From contig JBCCCR010000003.1 in NCBI GenBank assembly GCA_039033415.1, forward strand, positions 186,001 to 250,000: a DNA stretch of 64,000 nucleotides. Direction: 5' to 3'. The stretch's first letter is position 1. Each line of letters starts with the position of its first letter. Below are positions 27,703-35,871 of the stretch, one piece after another. This stretch comes from Pseudomonadota bacterium. Its GTDB lineage: Bacteria > Pseudomonadota > Gammaproteobacteria > Xanthomonadales > SZUA-38. Made by a program: the position numbers and the translations under genes. The notes beneath the pieces were generated by a model. That model was not told the DNA's origin. It did not search any database and saw nothing but the letters and a program-made list of their open reading frames with translations.

Positions 27703-27951
27703 ATGAAAGTCACCATCAATCTGGAACTGACGCCAAAAGAAGCCCGGGCCGCCATGGGGCTGCCGGACGTGGAACCCCTGCAGGAGAAGCTGATGGCCGA
27801 GATTTATGACCGCATGAGCGAATCGGTCAAGGACATGAGCGATCCCGAGAAGCTGCTGAAGATGTACATGCCGCTGGGGAACCAAAGCATGGAGCAGTTT
27901 CAGAAAATGATGTCGATGTTCACGCCGGGCGCGGGCACATCGAAAGACTGA
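27703..27951 (+). CDS. DUF6489-family small protein
   Basis: This 82-residue soluble protein begins MKVTINLELTPKEARAAMGL and continues with conserved VEPLQEKLMAEIYDRM and LLKMYMPLG, ending in a Met-rich tail (EQFQKMMSMF). The family is small and gammaproteobacterial, with no assigned function that I know of. The frame extends upstream to 27574, but the ATG at 27703 begins the conserved part and has GGAAAG before it. It is divergent from the kinase gene and convergent with queC. Confidence 0.8.
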   Translation: MKVTINLELTPKEARAAMGLPDVEPLQEKLMAEIYDRMSESVKDMSDPEKLLKMYMPLGNQSMEQFQKMMSMFTPGAGTSKD

Positions 27952-27973
27952 ATCACTGCGTCAAACGGCTGGC

Positions 27974-28648
27974 CTACTGATAGCGCGTAGGATCAGGGAA
28001 ACCGGCAGCCAGAAAGCCCGCCGCGCGCAGCCGGCAGGAATCGCAGCGCCCGCAAGCGCGGCCTTCCGCATCGGGCTGGTAGCAGGAGATGGTGTCTTCG
28101 TAAGGAACGTCCAGCTCGATGCCACGCCTGATGATCGCCTCTTTACTCAAACTCACCAGGGGGGTGCGAATACGGGTCGGCTGACCTTCAACCCCGGCTT
28201 TAGTCGCAAGGTTTGCCAGGTCGGCAAATGCCGAGATGAATTCGGGACGACAGTCCGGATAGCCCGAATAGTCCACCGCGTTCACACCAATAAAGATGTC
28301 TCGCGCTTCGAGCACCTCCGCAAGCCCCAGCGCCAGGGATAGCATAATCGTGTTGCGCGCTGGTACGTAGGTGACGGGGATTCCCTCGGTCGGCGTCTCC
28401 GGGACGGCAATATCGTCCGTGAGCGCTGATCCGCCGATGGCCCGCAGGTCCATCTTCACTACCCGGTGACCCGCAGCACCCAGCCGATCAGCCAGCTTCG
28501 CCGCCGCCTTGAGTTCTACATCGTGACGCTGGCCGTAGTCGACGCTCAGGGCGTGACAAGCAAACCCCTCAGCTCGGGCCATGGCCAGCACGGTGGCGGA
28601 ATCCAGGCCACCCGAAAGGAGCACAACCGCCTTCCTCTGGGTATTCAT
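27974..28648 (-). CDS. queC: 7-cyano-7-deazaguanine synthase
   Basis: This enzyme of 224 residues converts 7-carboxy-7-deazaguanine to preQ0 with ATP and ammonia in queuosine synthesis. It has the PP-loop [15 protein letters not shown] near the start, [10 protein letters not shown], the [14 protein letters not shown] motif, and the C-terminal zinc cluster CYQ...CGRCDSC. The start overlaps queE's stop by 4 bp (ATGA), so the two queuosine genes are coupled. The frame extends upstream into queE without conserved sequence, and I discounted that part. Confidence 0.97.
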   Translation of the reverse strand: MNTQRKAVVLLSGGLDSATVLAMARAEGFACHALSVDYGQRHDVELKAAAKLADRLGAAGHRVVKMDLRAIGGSALTDDIAVPETPTEGIPVTYVPARNTIMLSLALGLAEVLEARDIFIGVNAVDYSGYPDCRPEFISAFADLANLATKAGVEGQPTRIRTPLVSLSKEAIIRRGIELDVPYEDTISCYQPDAEGRACGRCDSCRLRAAGFLAAGFPDPTRYQ

Positions 28649-29355
28649 CGGCCGGGTTCGTCGCCCCACAACAGCTTGTGCAGCTGCATCTGCAGCCTGA
28701 CGTTCAGCTGATCGGCCAGGATCCACTCGGCGAGTTCGGTGACGTTCTGCTCGCCAAAGCTTGGCGACAGCAGTACCTCCAGATCTTCGGGCAACGTATG
28801 TGCCTTGAGGATGCTGCAGGCCCAGTCGTAGTCGCCGCGGTTGCAGATGACAAACTTCAGCTGATCGTGCGCCGTGAGGAGCTCGAGGTTGGCCCAGAGG
28901 TTGCGATGGCTTTCTCCGGAGGCGGGCGTTTTGAGATCCAGGACCCGGCTGACGCGAGCGTCCACCGAGCCGATATCCAGCGCCCCGCTGGTCTCCAGAG
29001 AAACCTCATAACCGGCATCGCAAAGCCGTTTGAGAAGATCTACACACCGCTTCTGCGCCAGCGGCTCACCGCCCGTCACGGTGACGTGGCCCTCATTGAA
29101 GCTGGCAACCTCATCGAGAATCTGATCGAAGGTGTACCACTCACCGCCGTGGAACGCGTAGGCGGTATCGCAGTACGTACACCGCAGCGGGCAGCCGGTC
29201 AGACGGACAAACACCGTGGGTTTCCCCATGGAGCGCGACTCACCCTGGATCGAGTAGAAAATCTCGGTGAGCTTGAGCTGGTCGACGCGGGGTGCCGCGC
29301 CAGGCTCGGTCGACGGCACCGCGGGTACTAAAGGTCCGTGAATGGACTGACTCAC
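28645..29355 (-). CDS. queE: 7-carboxy-7-deazaguanine synthase (radical SAM)
   Basis: This 236-residue radical SAM enzyme rearranges 6-carboxytetrahydropterin to 7-carboxy-7-deazaguanine. The cluster motif is CPLRCTYC, preceded by [23 protein letters not shown] cut at the usual place, and followed by [11 protein letters not shown]. The GTG start has GGAG about seven bases upstream. It lies 12 bp after cpoB, continuing the Tol-Pal operon, as in many gammaproteobacteria where queuosine genes trail pal-ybgF. It is coupled to queC. Confidence 0.96.
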   Translation of the reverse strand: MSQSIHGPLVPAVPSTEPGAAPRVDQLKLTEIFYSIQGESRSMGKPTVFVRLTGCPLRCTYCDTAYAFHGGEWYTFDQILDEVASFNEGHVTVTGGEPLAQKRCVDLLKRLCDAGYEVSLETSGALDIGSVDARVSRVLDLKTPASGESHRNLWANLELLTAHDQLKFVICNRGDYDWACSILKAHTLPEDLEVLLSPSFGEQNVTELAEWILADQLNVRLQMQLHKLLWGDEPGR

Positions 29356-29367
29356 ATCACGCTCCGG

Positions 29368-30333
29368 TCAGCGGATGTGCCCTTCGATGCGCATCGTGCG
29401 CAGCCGGTTCTCGGCGAGCCTGGCCACCGTCGTGTTGGGGAACTGCTGCAGCACCTGATTCAGGGTCCGCTCAGCCTCGTCCCACTGCTTGAGCTCGTAA
29501 TGGGTAAACGCGAGCTTGAGCGTCGCGTCCTGGGCTTTGCTGCTGCCGGGGAAGCGGGCGATCAGCCCTTGGAACGCTTCCAGGGCAATGCGGTAATTGC
29601 CGGTGACGTAATAAGATTCCGCCAGCCAGTATTGCGCGTTGTCAGCATACTCACCGTCCGGGAACGCCTTTAAAAACTCGTCGAAACGCCGTGCTGACTC
29701 GGCGTAGCGTCCCTGCTTAAGCGCGTCGAACGCCACGTCATAGGCAGCTTTCTCGGCAGCGGGGTCCACCACAGAGGCCACCACTTGGTTCGGGTCTTCA
29801 CCCAGCCCTGTGGTCTGAAGCCCCGCGTCGATCGGCGCTCGAACCTCCGGACGCTCCTGCGGGACCGGCTGAACCGCCGTGCCAGGACGCGCCGCCGGCG
29901 TCGACCCGGCGGTGCTCGTGAGGGTGTCACCGTTACCGACCACGGTGGTTGGGATCGGCTCGAAGCTGCGCGCCGTGCTGCCGGCCACAGACGGGTCGCT
30001 GCTCATCGGGTTCCGCGTCACCTCACTCAGGCGACGGTCCAGATCGAGGTACTGATCCTGCTGCTGGGTCTTAAGCTGATCTACGTCGAATGACTGATTT
30101 TCCACCATGCCCCGCAGCGTCTGCACCTCACGCTGCAGATCATCGATCCGCAGCAGCAGCTCAGAGAGCGTTCGCTGGGTTTCCTGGTTACCGGCGCTGG
30201 CGGCCTGCTGCTCCAGCCTCGCGACCCGCTCAGACAGCGTCTCGCGCGGCCGCTGAGCGGCTGCGGGCTGCAAAAACACGACGGCAGCCAGAGCGGCTGC
30301 CGTCAGGGAAACTAAAGTGGGCCGTCCGATCAT
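29368..30333 (-). CDS. cpoB: Cell division coordinator CpoB (Tol-Pal system protein YbgF)
   Basis: This periplasmic protein of 321 residues has a signal peptide ending AAAQ. A coiled-coil trimerisation segment follows (RVARLEQQ, LLLRIDDLQREVQTLRGMV), then a low-complexity linker and C-terminal TPRs beginning AAYDVAFDALKQGRYAESARR. CpoB links Tol-Pal function to septal peptidoglycan synthesis. The start codon overlaps pal's stop (ATGA). The frame continues upstream to 30381, but ATG 30333 gives the correct signal peptide. It is the last tol gene before queE. Confidence 0.94.
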   Translation of the reverse strand: MIGRPTLVSLTAAALAAVVFLQPAAAQRPRETLSERVARLEQQAASAGNQETQRTLSELLLRIDDLQREVQTLRGMVENQSFDVDQLKTQQQDQYLDLDRRLSEVTRNPMSSDPSVAGSTARSFEPIPTTVVGNGDTLTSTAGSTPAARPGTAVQPVPQERPEVRAPIDAGLQTTGLGEDPNQVVASVVDPAAEKAAYDVAFDALKQGRYAESARRFDEFLKAFPDGEYADNAQYWLAESYYVTGNYRIALEAFQGLIARFPGSSKAQDATLKLAFTHYELKQWDEAERTLNQVLQQFPNTTVARLAENRLRTMRIEGHIR

Positions 30334-30866
30334 TGCCGCGAGGTGTAAACGATCTCCACGCGGCGGTTCTGGCTCCAGCAACGCTCTTCGCTGCAGTTGT
30401 TGGCCGGACGCTCTTCGCCGTATGAAACCACCGAGAGCTGCGAGGCGCTGGCGCCCTGCGCGTCGACGAGGTCAGACACCGCATTGCCCCGGCGCTCGCC
30501 CAGACCCAGATTGTATTCCCGGGTGCCGCGCTCGTCGGCGTGGCCTTCCAGGGTGATGCGTGCGCCGCCGTTGGCCCCGAGATAGGTCGCGTGGGCGGCG
30601 ATGATGTCGCGATACTCAGGCTTGATGCGCGACTGATCGAAATCAAAATAGACGACGCGGCGAGACAGAAGGCTGCGGGGGTCGTCAAGATTCTTGGGGT
30701 TTGTGTCGTCGTTAATGTCGACCGCAGGCTGGACCTCAGGCGCGGGCCGCGTCGGCTTCGCTTCCATCGGCTCGGCCGGCTCCACAGGGGCAGGGTCTTT
30801 GCTGGCACAAGCTGCCAGAACAAAACAGGCCGTCACCATTATGGTGAAACGGGTCAGATTCTTCAT
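30330..30866 (-). CDS. pal: Peptidoglycan-associated lipoprotein Pal
   Basis: The 178 residues have a lipoprotein signal (FVLAAC, lipidated Cys20), a short linker, and an OmpA-like domain with VYFDFDQSRI, ITLEGHADERGTREYN, LGERRGNAV and VSYGEERP. It is anchored in the outer membrane and binds peptidoglycan and TolB. It lies between tolB and cpoB in the standard order. Confidence 0.97.
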   Translation of the reverse strand: MKNLTRFTIMVTACFVLAACASKDPAPVEPAEPMEAKPTRPAPEVQPAVDINDDTNPKNLDDPRSLLSRRVVYFDFDQSRIKPEYRDIIAAHATYLGANGGARITLEGHADERGTREYNLGLGERRGNAVSDLVDAQGASASQLSVVSYGEERPANNCSEERCWSQNRRVEIVYTSRQ

Positions 30867-30897
30867 CGTCTAACTCCCAATTACGATTGTTGGCGCG

Positions 30898-32217
30898 TTA
30901 CTGTCTTATGGGCGACCACGCCGGCTCTCGGATGTCGCCGTCCGCAAAAATCAGTTGATGCGCGGTTTGTCCCGCCGCCGCAGCACCGTAGATCGGCACC
31001 GCGGATAATACACCCTGCGTGCCACGTCTTGAAGCATACAGCACCATCCGTCCGTTTGGCGCAAAACTGGGTGACTCGTCCAGCGGACCGTCCGATATGG
31101 TCCTTAAGATATTTCGCTCCGTATCCAGCAACGCAATCTTATAGTTATTGTCGTTGCCATGCACCAGCACCAGCTGGCTGCTGTCGGGCGACATCGAGGC
31201 GCGAGCGTTGTATTCACCCTGCCGCGTGATCCGCTCCGCCTCAGCGCCCGATCGGGGCTCAACGCGATAGATCTGCGGCCGGCCTCCCCGGTCGGAGGTG
31301 AAGTACACGTATCGCCCGTCCGGGCTCCAGGCCGGCTCGGTGTCGATACCAAAATGCCGCGTCAACTGTACCGTGCGTCGGGTGGCCAGATCCATGACGT
31401 AGATCTCAAGATTCCCGCTTCTAGACAATGCCAGCGCCAGCCTTTTCCCGTCGGGAGAAAACGCCGGGGCGCCATTAATCCCCTTGAAACTCGCCACCAG
31501 CTGGCGCTGCCCGGAGGCCAGCTCCTGGGTGTAGATCGATGAGTTGCCCTTCTCGAAGGACACGTACGCCACCGACCGGCCGTCCGGCGACCAGGCGGGA
31601 GACAGCAGCGGCTCTTTGGAGCGAACCACAGGCTGCGGTCCGTAGCCGTCCGCGTCCGCGACCATCAACGAAAACTCGGTGTTGTCGCCCTCACCGCTGC
31701 GGGTCACGTAGACCAGCCGGGTTCGGAAAAAGCCCGGCACGTCGAGCAGCGCTTCATAGACCGTGTCCGCGATATGGTGCGCGGTGTAGCGCATGCCGCC
31801 GGCGCGGGAGGTAAATTCCAGGCTCAGCAACGCGTCGCCGGTGGTGACGTTAAGCAGGTGCATCCGGATGCCATAGCCCAGCGTGTCGCTGCCCGTCACC
31901 TCACCGATCACCAGGTAATCGACGTTCAGCCGGCGCCAGGTCCCATAGTTGACGTCGCTGGGACGGCTGGGCCGCTCGATCATGTCGGCCATCGGCAGCG
32001 TGCGAAACTGGCCGCTGCGGGACAGATCATCGGTCACCACCTTGGTCACGTCCACCTCGCGGAGCGCGGTCTCTGAACTCCAGGCAAAGGGCACCACGGC
32101 GATCGGCACGGCCGCCTCACCAGACGGCGTAATCACAATGACCACATCGTCCTGAGCCAGCACCGCGCCGGCAAAAAGGCACAGGGCCGCACAGGCGTTT
32201 CTAAGCACTCTCTGCAT
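30898..32217 (-). CDS. tolB: Tol-Pal system beta-propeller protein TolB
   Basis: This periplasmic protein of 439 residues has a signal peptide (LCLFAGAVLAQ), the N-terminal D1 domain (IPIAVVPF-like AVPIAVVPFAW) and a six-bladed propeller with repeated SPDGRSVAYVS, SPDGKRLALALS and SPDGRYVYFTSDRGG blades. It binds Pal and TolA. ATG 32217 gives the normal signal peptide; seven codons of open frame before it are discounted. The start lies 1 bp downstream of tolA's stop. Confidence 0.97.
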   Translation of the reverse strand: MQRVLRNACAALCLFAGAVLAQDDVVIVITPSGEAAVPIAVVPFAWSSETALREVDVTKVVTDDLSRSGQFRTLPMADMIERPSRPSDVNYGTWRRLNVDYLVIGEVTGSDTLGYGIRMHLLNVTTGDALLSLEFTSRAGGMRYTAHHIADTVYEALLDVPGFFRTRLVYVTRSGEGDNTEFSLMVADADGYGPQPVVRSKEPLLSPAWSPDGRSVAYVSFEKGNSSIYTQELASGQRQLVASFKGINGAPAFSPDGKRLALALSRSGNLEIYVMDLATRRTVQLTRHFGIDTEPAWSPDGRYVYFTSDRGGRPQIYRVEPRSGAEAERITRQGEYNARASMSPDSSQLVLVHGNDNNYKIALLDTERNILRTISDGPLDESPSFAPNGRMVLYASRRGTQGVLSAVPIYGAAAAGQTAHQLIFADGDIREPAWSPIRQ

Positions 32218-32218
32218 C

Positions 32219-33079
32219 CTAATCCACCACAAATTCAAAAGTCAGTTGGCGCCGGAACACCCGCTCGAAGCCTTGGTAGGGCAGCGGCTCGGAGCGCAGC
32301 ACGGCATCGACAATCGAGCGTTTAGTCACCTCATCAACGTTGCAGCCGGGCGCCACGGTGGCGCTGATTACGTCGCCGCCAGGGAGCTGACTGACGTTGA
32401 CCCGGCAGCGCTCGCCCGATCTTGCCGTCGGCGGCTTGCGCCAGTTTTGCCGCACCAACGCGGCGATCAGGCCCACCCACTCTTCCATCTTGGTCAAATC
32501 CTGCTGGGCCTGGCGCTGCTGGTTTTCGATGTCGAGCAGCTGCTGACGCCGGGCGTCTTCGATCGCCTTCTCCCGGGCCAAAGCGTCCGCCTCGCGCTGC
32601 GCCTGGATGTCCGCCAGGTCGCGCTGCTGCTTCTCGCGCTCCGCCGCCAGCTTTTCCCGTTCAGCCTTGAGCGCCGCCTGCTTCCGCTCCAGCGCCTCGT
32701 TGCGCTCGCGCTCCTGAGCCAGGCGCTGCTGCCGAAGATCATCCGCCCGCTGCCTTTCGGCCTGCTGCTGGCGGACATTTTCCTGCTCAACGCGCTTCCG
32801 CTCGGCCTCCGCTTGAGCCTCAGCCTGGCGGGCCTGCTCCTGGCGCCGGCGTTCCGCCGCCTGGTCGCGCAACTTCTGCTGGGCGGCATCCTTACGCTGC
32901 TGCTGCGCCTCGCGCATGGCGCTGGTATCCACCACCACCGCCTGAATCGCGTTGGGAAACTTAGGTTCGATGGTCTCGGAAGTCCAGCGCAGACCGAAGA
33001 CCAGGAGCACACCGATCACACCGTGCAGCAGCAGCGACTGAGCGGCCGCTGAACCGTCGTAGACCAAAGCGGTGCTCAA
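32219..33079 (-). CDS. tolA: Cell-envelope integrity protein TolA
   Basis: This 286-residue protein has an N-terminal membrane anchor (LLLHGVIGVLLVFGLRW). A long Ala/Glu/Gln/Arg-rich helix follows (~55-200), then a compact C-terminal domain (WVGLIAALVRQNWRKPP, CRVNVSQLPGGDVI, FEFVVD) that contacts TolB/Pal. The start codon is TTG and overlaps tolR's stop (TTGA), implying coupled translation. Confidence 0.95.
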   Translation of the reverse strand: MSTALVYDGSAAAQSLLLHGVIGVLLVFGLRWTSETIEPKFPNAIQAVVVDTSAMREAQQQRKDAAQQKLRDQAAERRRQEQARQAEAQAEAERKRVEQENVRQQQAERQRADDLRQQRLAQERERNEALERKQAALKAEREKLAAEREKQQRDLADIQAQREADALAREKAIEDARRQQLLDIENQQRQAQQDLTKMEEWVGLIAALVRQNWRKPPTARSGERCRVNVSQLPGGDVISATVAPGCNVDEVTKRSIVDAVLRSEPLPYQGFERVFRRQLTFEFVVD

Positions 33080-33498
33080 GGCTCAACCTCCAGCGGGTCC
33101 GACATCAGGCCAACCTTCGGCACGCCCGCTTTCTGCAGCGACACCATAGCTTCGTAAACGCGGCCGTAGGGCACCGACTGATCGCCGCCGATCAGCACCG
33201 AAATGTTCGGGTTGTTCCGGACAAACGCCGAGACCTTAGTGATCAGCGTTTCGCTGTCGATCAGCTCGACCACCCCGTCTAGCGACAGGTAAAAGTCGCC
33301 GTTGGCCATCACGTTGACCACCACCGGCTCGTCGCTCTGCTGGTCCATCGGCGCCGCGTCAGCTTCCGGCAGCTCGATTTCGACCCCCAGCTGGAGCAGC
33401 GGGGCGGTGATCATAAAGATAATGAGCAGGACCAACATCACATCGATGTAGGGAACGACGTTGATCTCCGCTATTTGCTTGCGTTTGCCGCGGGGCAT
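33076..33498 (-). CDS. tolR: Tol-Pal system proton-channel subunit TolR
   Basis: This 140-residue ExbD/TolR protein has the opening EINVVPYIDVMLVLLIIFM, which contains the channel aspartate in the single membrane helix, and a periplasmic domain (YGRVYEAMVSLQKAGV). It works with TolQ to use the proton gradient. The start shares one base with tolQ's stop. Confidence 0.96.
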   Translation of the reverse strand: MPRGKRKQIAEINVVPYIDVMLVLLIIFMITAPLLQLGVEIELPEADAAPMDQQSDEPVVVNVMANGDFYLSLDGVVELIDSETLITKVSAFVRNNPNISVLIGGDQSVPYGRVYEAMVSLQKAGVPKVGLMSDPLEVEP

Positions 33499-34172
33499 CA
33501 GTCTTCCATATCCGCCTGTCGGTGAAGGATGGTGGAAAACTCCTCTTTAAAGGTGTCGTAGCGACCCTCCAAACGCTCCACTTCGCTGGAGTACTTGTTG
33601 TAAGCCACCACCGCGGGAATCGCCGCAAACAGCCCCATGGCGGTAGCGATCAGCGCCTCGGAAATCCCCGGCGCCACCATCGCGATGGTCGCCTGATTGA
33701 CGTTTGACAGTGCGTTGAACGAGATCATGATGCCCCACACGGTGCCGAACAGCCCGACATAGGGGCTGGTGCTGCCGACGGTGGCGAGATAACTGAGGTG
33801 ATTTTCCAGATGATCCAGCTCCCGGTTCAGCGCCACCCGCATGGCGCGCTCTGCGCTTTCCAGCACGCGCCCGCTTGTGCGCTTGCTCTGGCGGGTGCGC
33901 GCGAACTCGCGAAAGCCCGCCTCGAAGATGGACTCCAGCCCCGCGACGCGATTCCGCTCAGCGCTGATTTCCCGAAACAGCGCCGCCAGGTCAACACCGG
34001 ACCAGAAGCGCTCCTCGAAGTCGTCCGCATCGCGGCGGGCGGTGGAAATCACCTTGCGCTTGCCAAAGATGATCCACCAGGAAGAAAAGGACGCAAGCAG
34101 CAGGATCAGCATCACAAACTGCACCATGGTGCTGGCCTGGAGGATCAGCTCCAGCGGATTGAAATCACCCAT
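33498..34172 (-). CDS. tolQ: Tol-Pal system proton-channel subunit TolQ
   Basis: This MotA/ExbB/TolQ-type inner-membrane protein of 224 residues has three helices. The last two fall in TVGSTSPYVGLFGTVWGIM and the ALIATAMGLFAAIPAVVAYN region. There are two possible starts: ATG 34172, used here, or TTG 34178, which has GAGG at better spacing. It is the first gene of the tol operon. Unusually, ybgC is not directly upstream; about 6.5 kb of other genes separate them. A CATAAT box lies about 90 bp upstream on this strand. Confidence 0.95.
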   Translation of the reverse strand: MGDFNPLELILQASTMVQFVMLILLLASFSSWWIIFGKRKVISTARRDADDFEERFWSGVDLAALFREISAERNRVAGLESIFEAGFREFARTRQSKRTSGRVLESAERAMRVALNRELDHLENHLSYLATVGSTSPYVGLFGTVWGIMISFNALSNVNQATIAMVAPGISEALIATAMGLFAAIPAVVAYNKYSSEVERLEGRYDTFKEEFSTILHRQADMED

Positions 34173-34418
34173 AGTCAATCAGACCTCGGGATCGGGAAAA
34201 ATATGCATTGCGCTTCATTATTCGGCTGTTCATGGCATTTTGGGGGCAAAATCAGGGCGAATTATGACAGGGATTGCCCGTTGTCGCGCGACAAACTGCG
34301 TCCGTCACAAGCCGGTCAGGAGGCCGTCAGGATTGCGTTGAGACTACGGGTGCGACCGCAGTGACCATGAGCGGAAACCGGCGGGATCACCCCGCCGCGC
34401 CGCCTGGAGGCTGCCGTT
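34173..34418. promoter_or_regulatory. Divergent control region between tolQ and a Calx-beta-like gene
   Basis: This 246-bp non-coding stretch holds the promoter of the tol operon on one side and of the exported repeat protein on the other. Visible elements are a 14-bp perfect palindrome TTGTCGCGCGACAA (34281-34294) and a CATAAT -10-like box on the minus strand (34261-34266), with no convincing -35. GGAGG precedes the rightward gene. The palindrome may be a regulator site; no binder is known. Confidence 0.45.
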
Positions 34419-35852
34419 ATGTCAAAGCTCGCCAATCCGTTCATTTTTTCCCGCAACCGTTTTTCCTGGCTCTCCGCCCTGGCTCTGGCATCTGCCGGCG
34501 CCGCTGCCGGGGATCTACCCGTCGTCAGCATCACGAGCGTCGACGCCCAGATGGCCGAAGCGGCTCTCGACACGGGCAGCTTTCTGGTCAGCCGCCAGGG
34601 CGGAGACGTCAGCCAGGAGCTGCGGGTGAATCTGATCTACGGGGGCACGGCTGTCGTCCTGCAGGGCGACTATGAGACTCCGCCGTCTCAGGTGCTGCTG
34701 GGCGCCAACGTGGAGTCGCAGCTGATTGAGCTCACGCCACGGTCGGACAACCTGGTCGAGGGCACCGAAACGGTGGAAGTCACCCCCCAGTCGCTCCCGG
34801 AATATGAGGTTGGGCCGGACGCCACCGCAACGCTTGAGATCGAAGACGACCCGGCGGTCCTCACCATCGCCATCACCGATGCCGCCATCTCCGAGATCGG
34901 GCTGGACCCGGGCAGCTTTGAAGTGAGCCGCAGCGGCGGGCGAATTGAACAGGGTTTTTCCGGCTCCGTAGCGTACACCGGCACCGCAACCCCACTGTTC
35001 GACTTCGTGCAGGCTACGAGCTTCAGCTTTGCGGGCGGTCAGACCAGCACTAGCGTTACGCTCACCCCCGTGAGCGACAACGTCGTTGAAGGTGACGAGA
35101 CCATCACCGTCACATTTCTGCCCAACTCACAGTACATCACCGGCGACCCGGACGCCGTGACGTTCACGCTCACGGACGACGCACCGGTGATCGAGGTATC
35201 GGTGCTGGACGCCGACATGAGCGAGGCCGGGCCCAATCCCGGCGCCTTTCTTCTCACCCGTTCCGGCGGTGGGGACCCGACTCAGGCGATCGCCGTGAAC
35301 TACACCCTCGGCGGCAGCGCCGGCTCGCCGCAGGACTTTGTCGTGATGGGCGGCACCGTGATTGCGGCCAACGAGCTGACCCTGCAGCTCGATCTACAGC
35401 CTCAGGCCGACAGCGACGACATGGAGGGTGACGAAACCATCGAAATCACGCTTCAGCCGTCCCCGTCCTATCTCATCGGGCCGGCAAACACCGCAACCGT
35501 GGTCCTCCGCGACTTCGTCGACCTCATCTTCGCTGCCGGCTTCGAAACAGCGGAAAAGGCCTGCTTTCCGATCCGCGGCAAGCAGCTAAGCTCACTTGGA
35601 CCGGTGGTTTTTGACCCGGCAAGCGGCCTGATGTGGGCCCGCTGCGGAGTCACGGGCGTGTTCAGCGCTCGCTCCCAGCGTTGCTACCTCGCCCCGTCTT
35701 TTGACTCAGGCCGCGCGGACCAAACGTCGATTTCGAGTTTTAATGCGGGGCGCTCCGGCGACAACGCAGGCTTCAGCGACTGGCGAAAGCCCAGGCCCGA
35801 AGAGCTGAAGGCGCTGTCCCTGGGCTGCCAAGCCAGACAGGCTGTGAGATAG
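34419..35852 (+). CDS. Exported protein with three Calx-beta-like repeats and a C-terminal DUF1566 (Lcl) segment
   Basis: This 477-residue protein has a signal peptide (LALASAGAAAG). Three ~105-residue repeats follow, each opening with ITSVDAQMAEAALDTGSFLV-like sequence (VxDAxxSExGxxPGxFxxxRxGG) and closing with VEGxETxxVT...ATxxIxDD, the Calx-beta pattern. Near residues 367-377 is DLIFAAGFET, the tail motif that ends other proteins here, but in this case the chain continues. FDPASGLMWARC and GFSDWRKPRPEELKAL mark a DUF1566/Lcl domain that stops early, so it looks shortened. GGAGG eight bases upstream supports the ATG. It is probably surface-exposed. Confidence 0.8.
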   Translation: MSKLANPFIFSRNRFSWLSALALASAGAAAGDLPVVSITSVDAQMAEAALDTGSFLVSRQGGDVSQELRVNLIYGGTAVVLQGDYETPPSQVLLGANVESQLIELTPRSDNLVEGTETVEVTPQSLPEYEVGPDATATLEIEDDPAVLTIAITDAAISEIGLDPGSFEVSRSGGRIEQGFSGSVAYTGTATPLFDFVQATSFSFAGGQTSTSVTLTPVSDNVVEGDETITVTFLPNSQYITGDPDAVTFTLTDDAPVIEVSVLDADMSEAGPNPGAFLLTRSGGGDPTQAIAVNYTLGGSAGSPQDFVVMGGTVIAANELTLQLDLQPQADSDDMEGDETIEITLQPSPSYLIGPANTATVVLRDFVDLIFAAGFETAEKACFPIRGKQLSSLGPVVFDPASGLMWARCGVTGVFSARSQRCYLAPSFDSGRADQTSISSFNAGRSGDNAGFSDWRKPRPEELKALSLGCQARQAVR

Positions 35853-35871
35853 CGCTCCGCGCGAGCCGCGG

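Noticed and set aside
32246-33052. A 268-codon Leu-rich frame antisense to tolA that looks like a membrane protein
   Set aside because: Leucine richness arises from reading the Gln/Ala/Glu/Arg codons of the TolA helix backwards. TolA is supported by operon order.
34235-34250. Another TTTTGGGGG sequence in the tolQ upstream region as a third ECF promoter
   Set aside because: No GCGTCTG follows at the required spacing.
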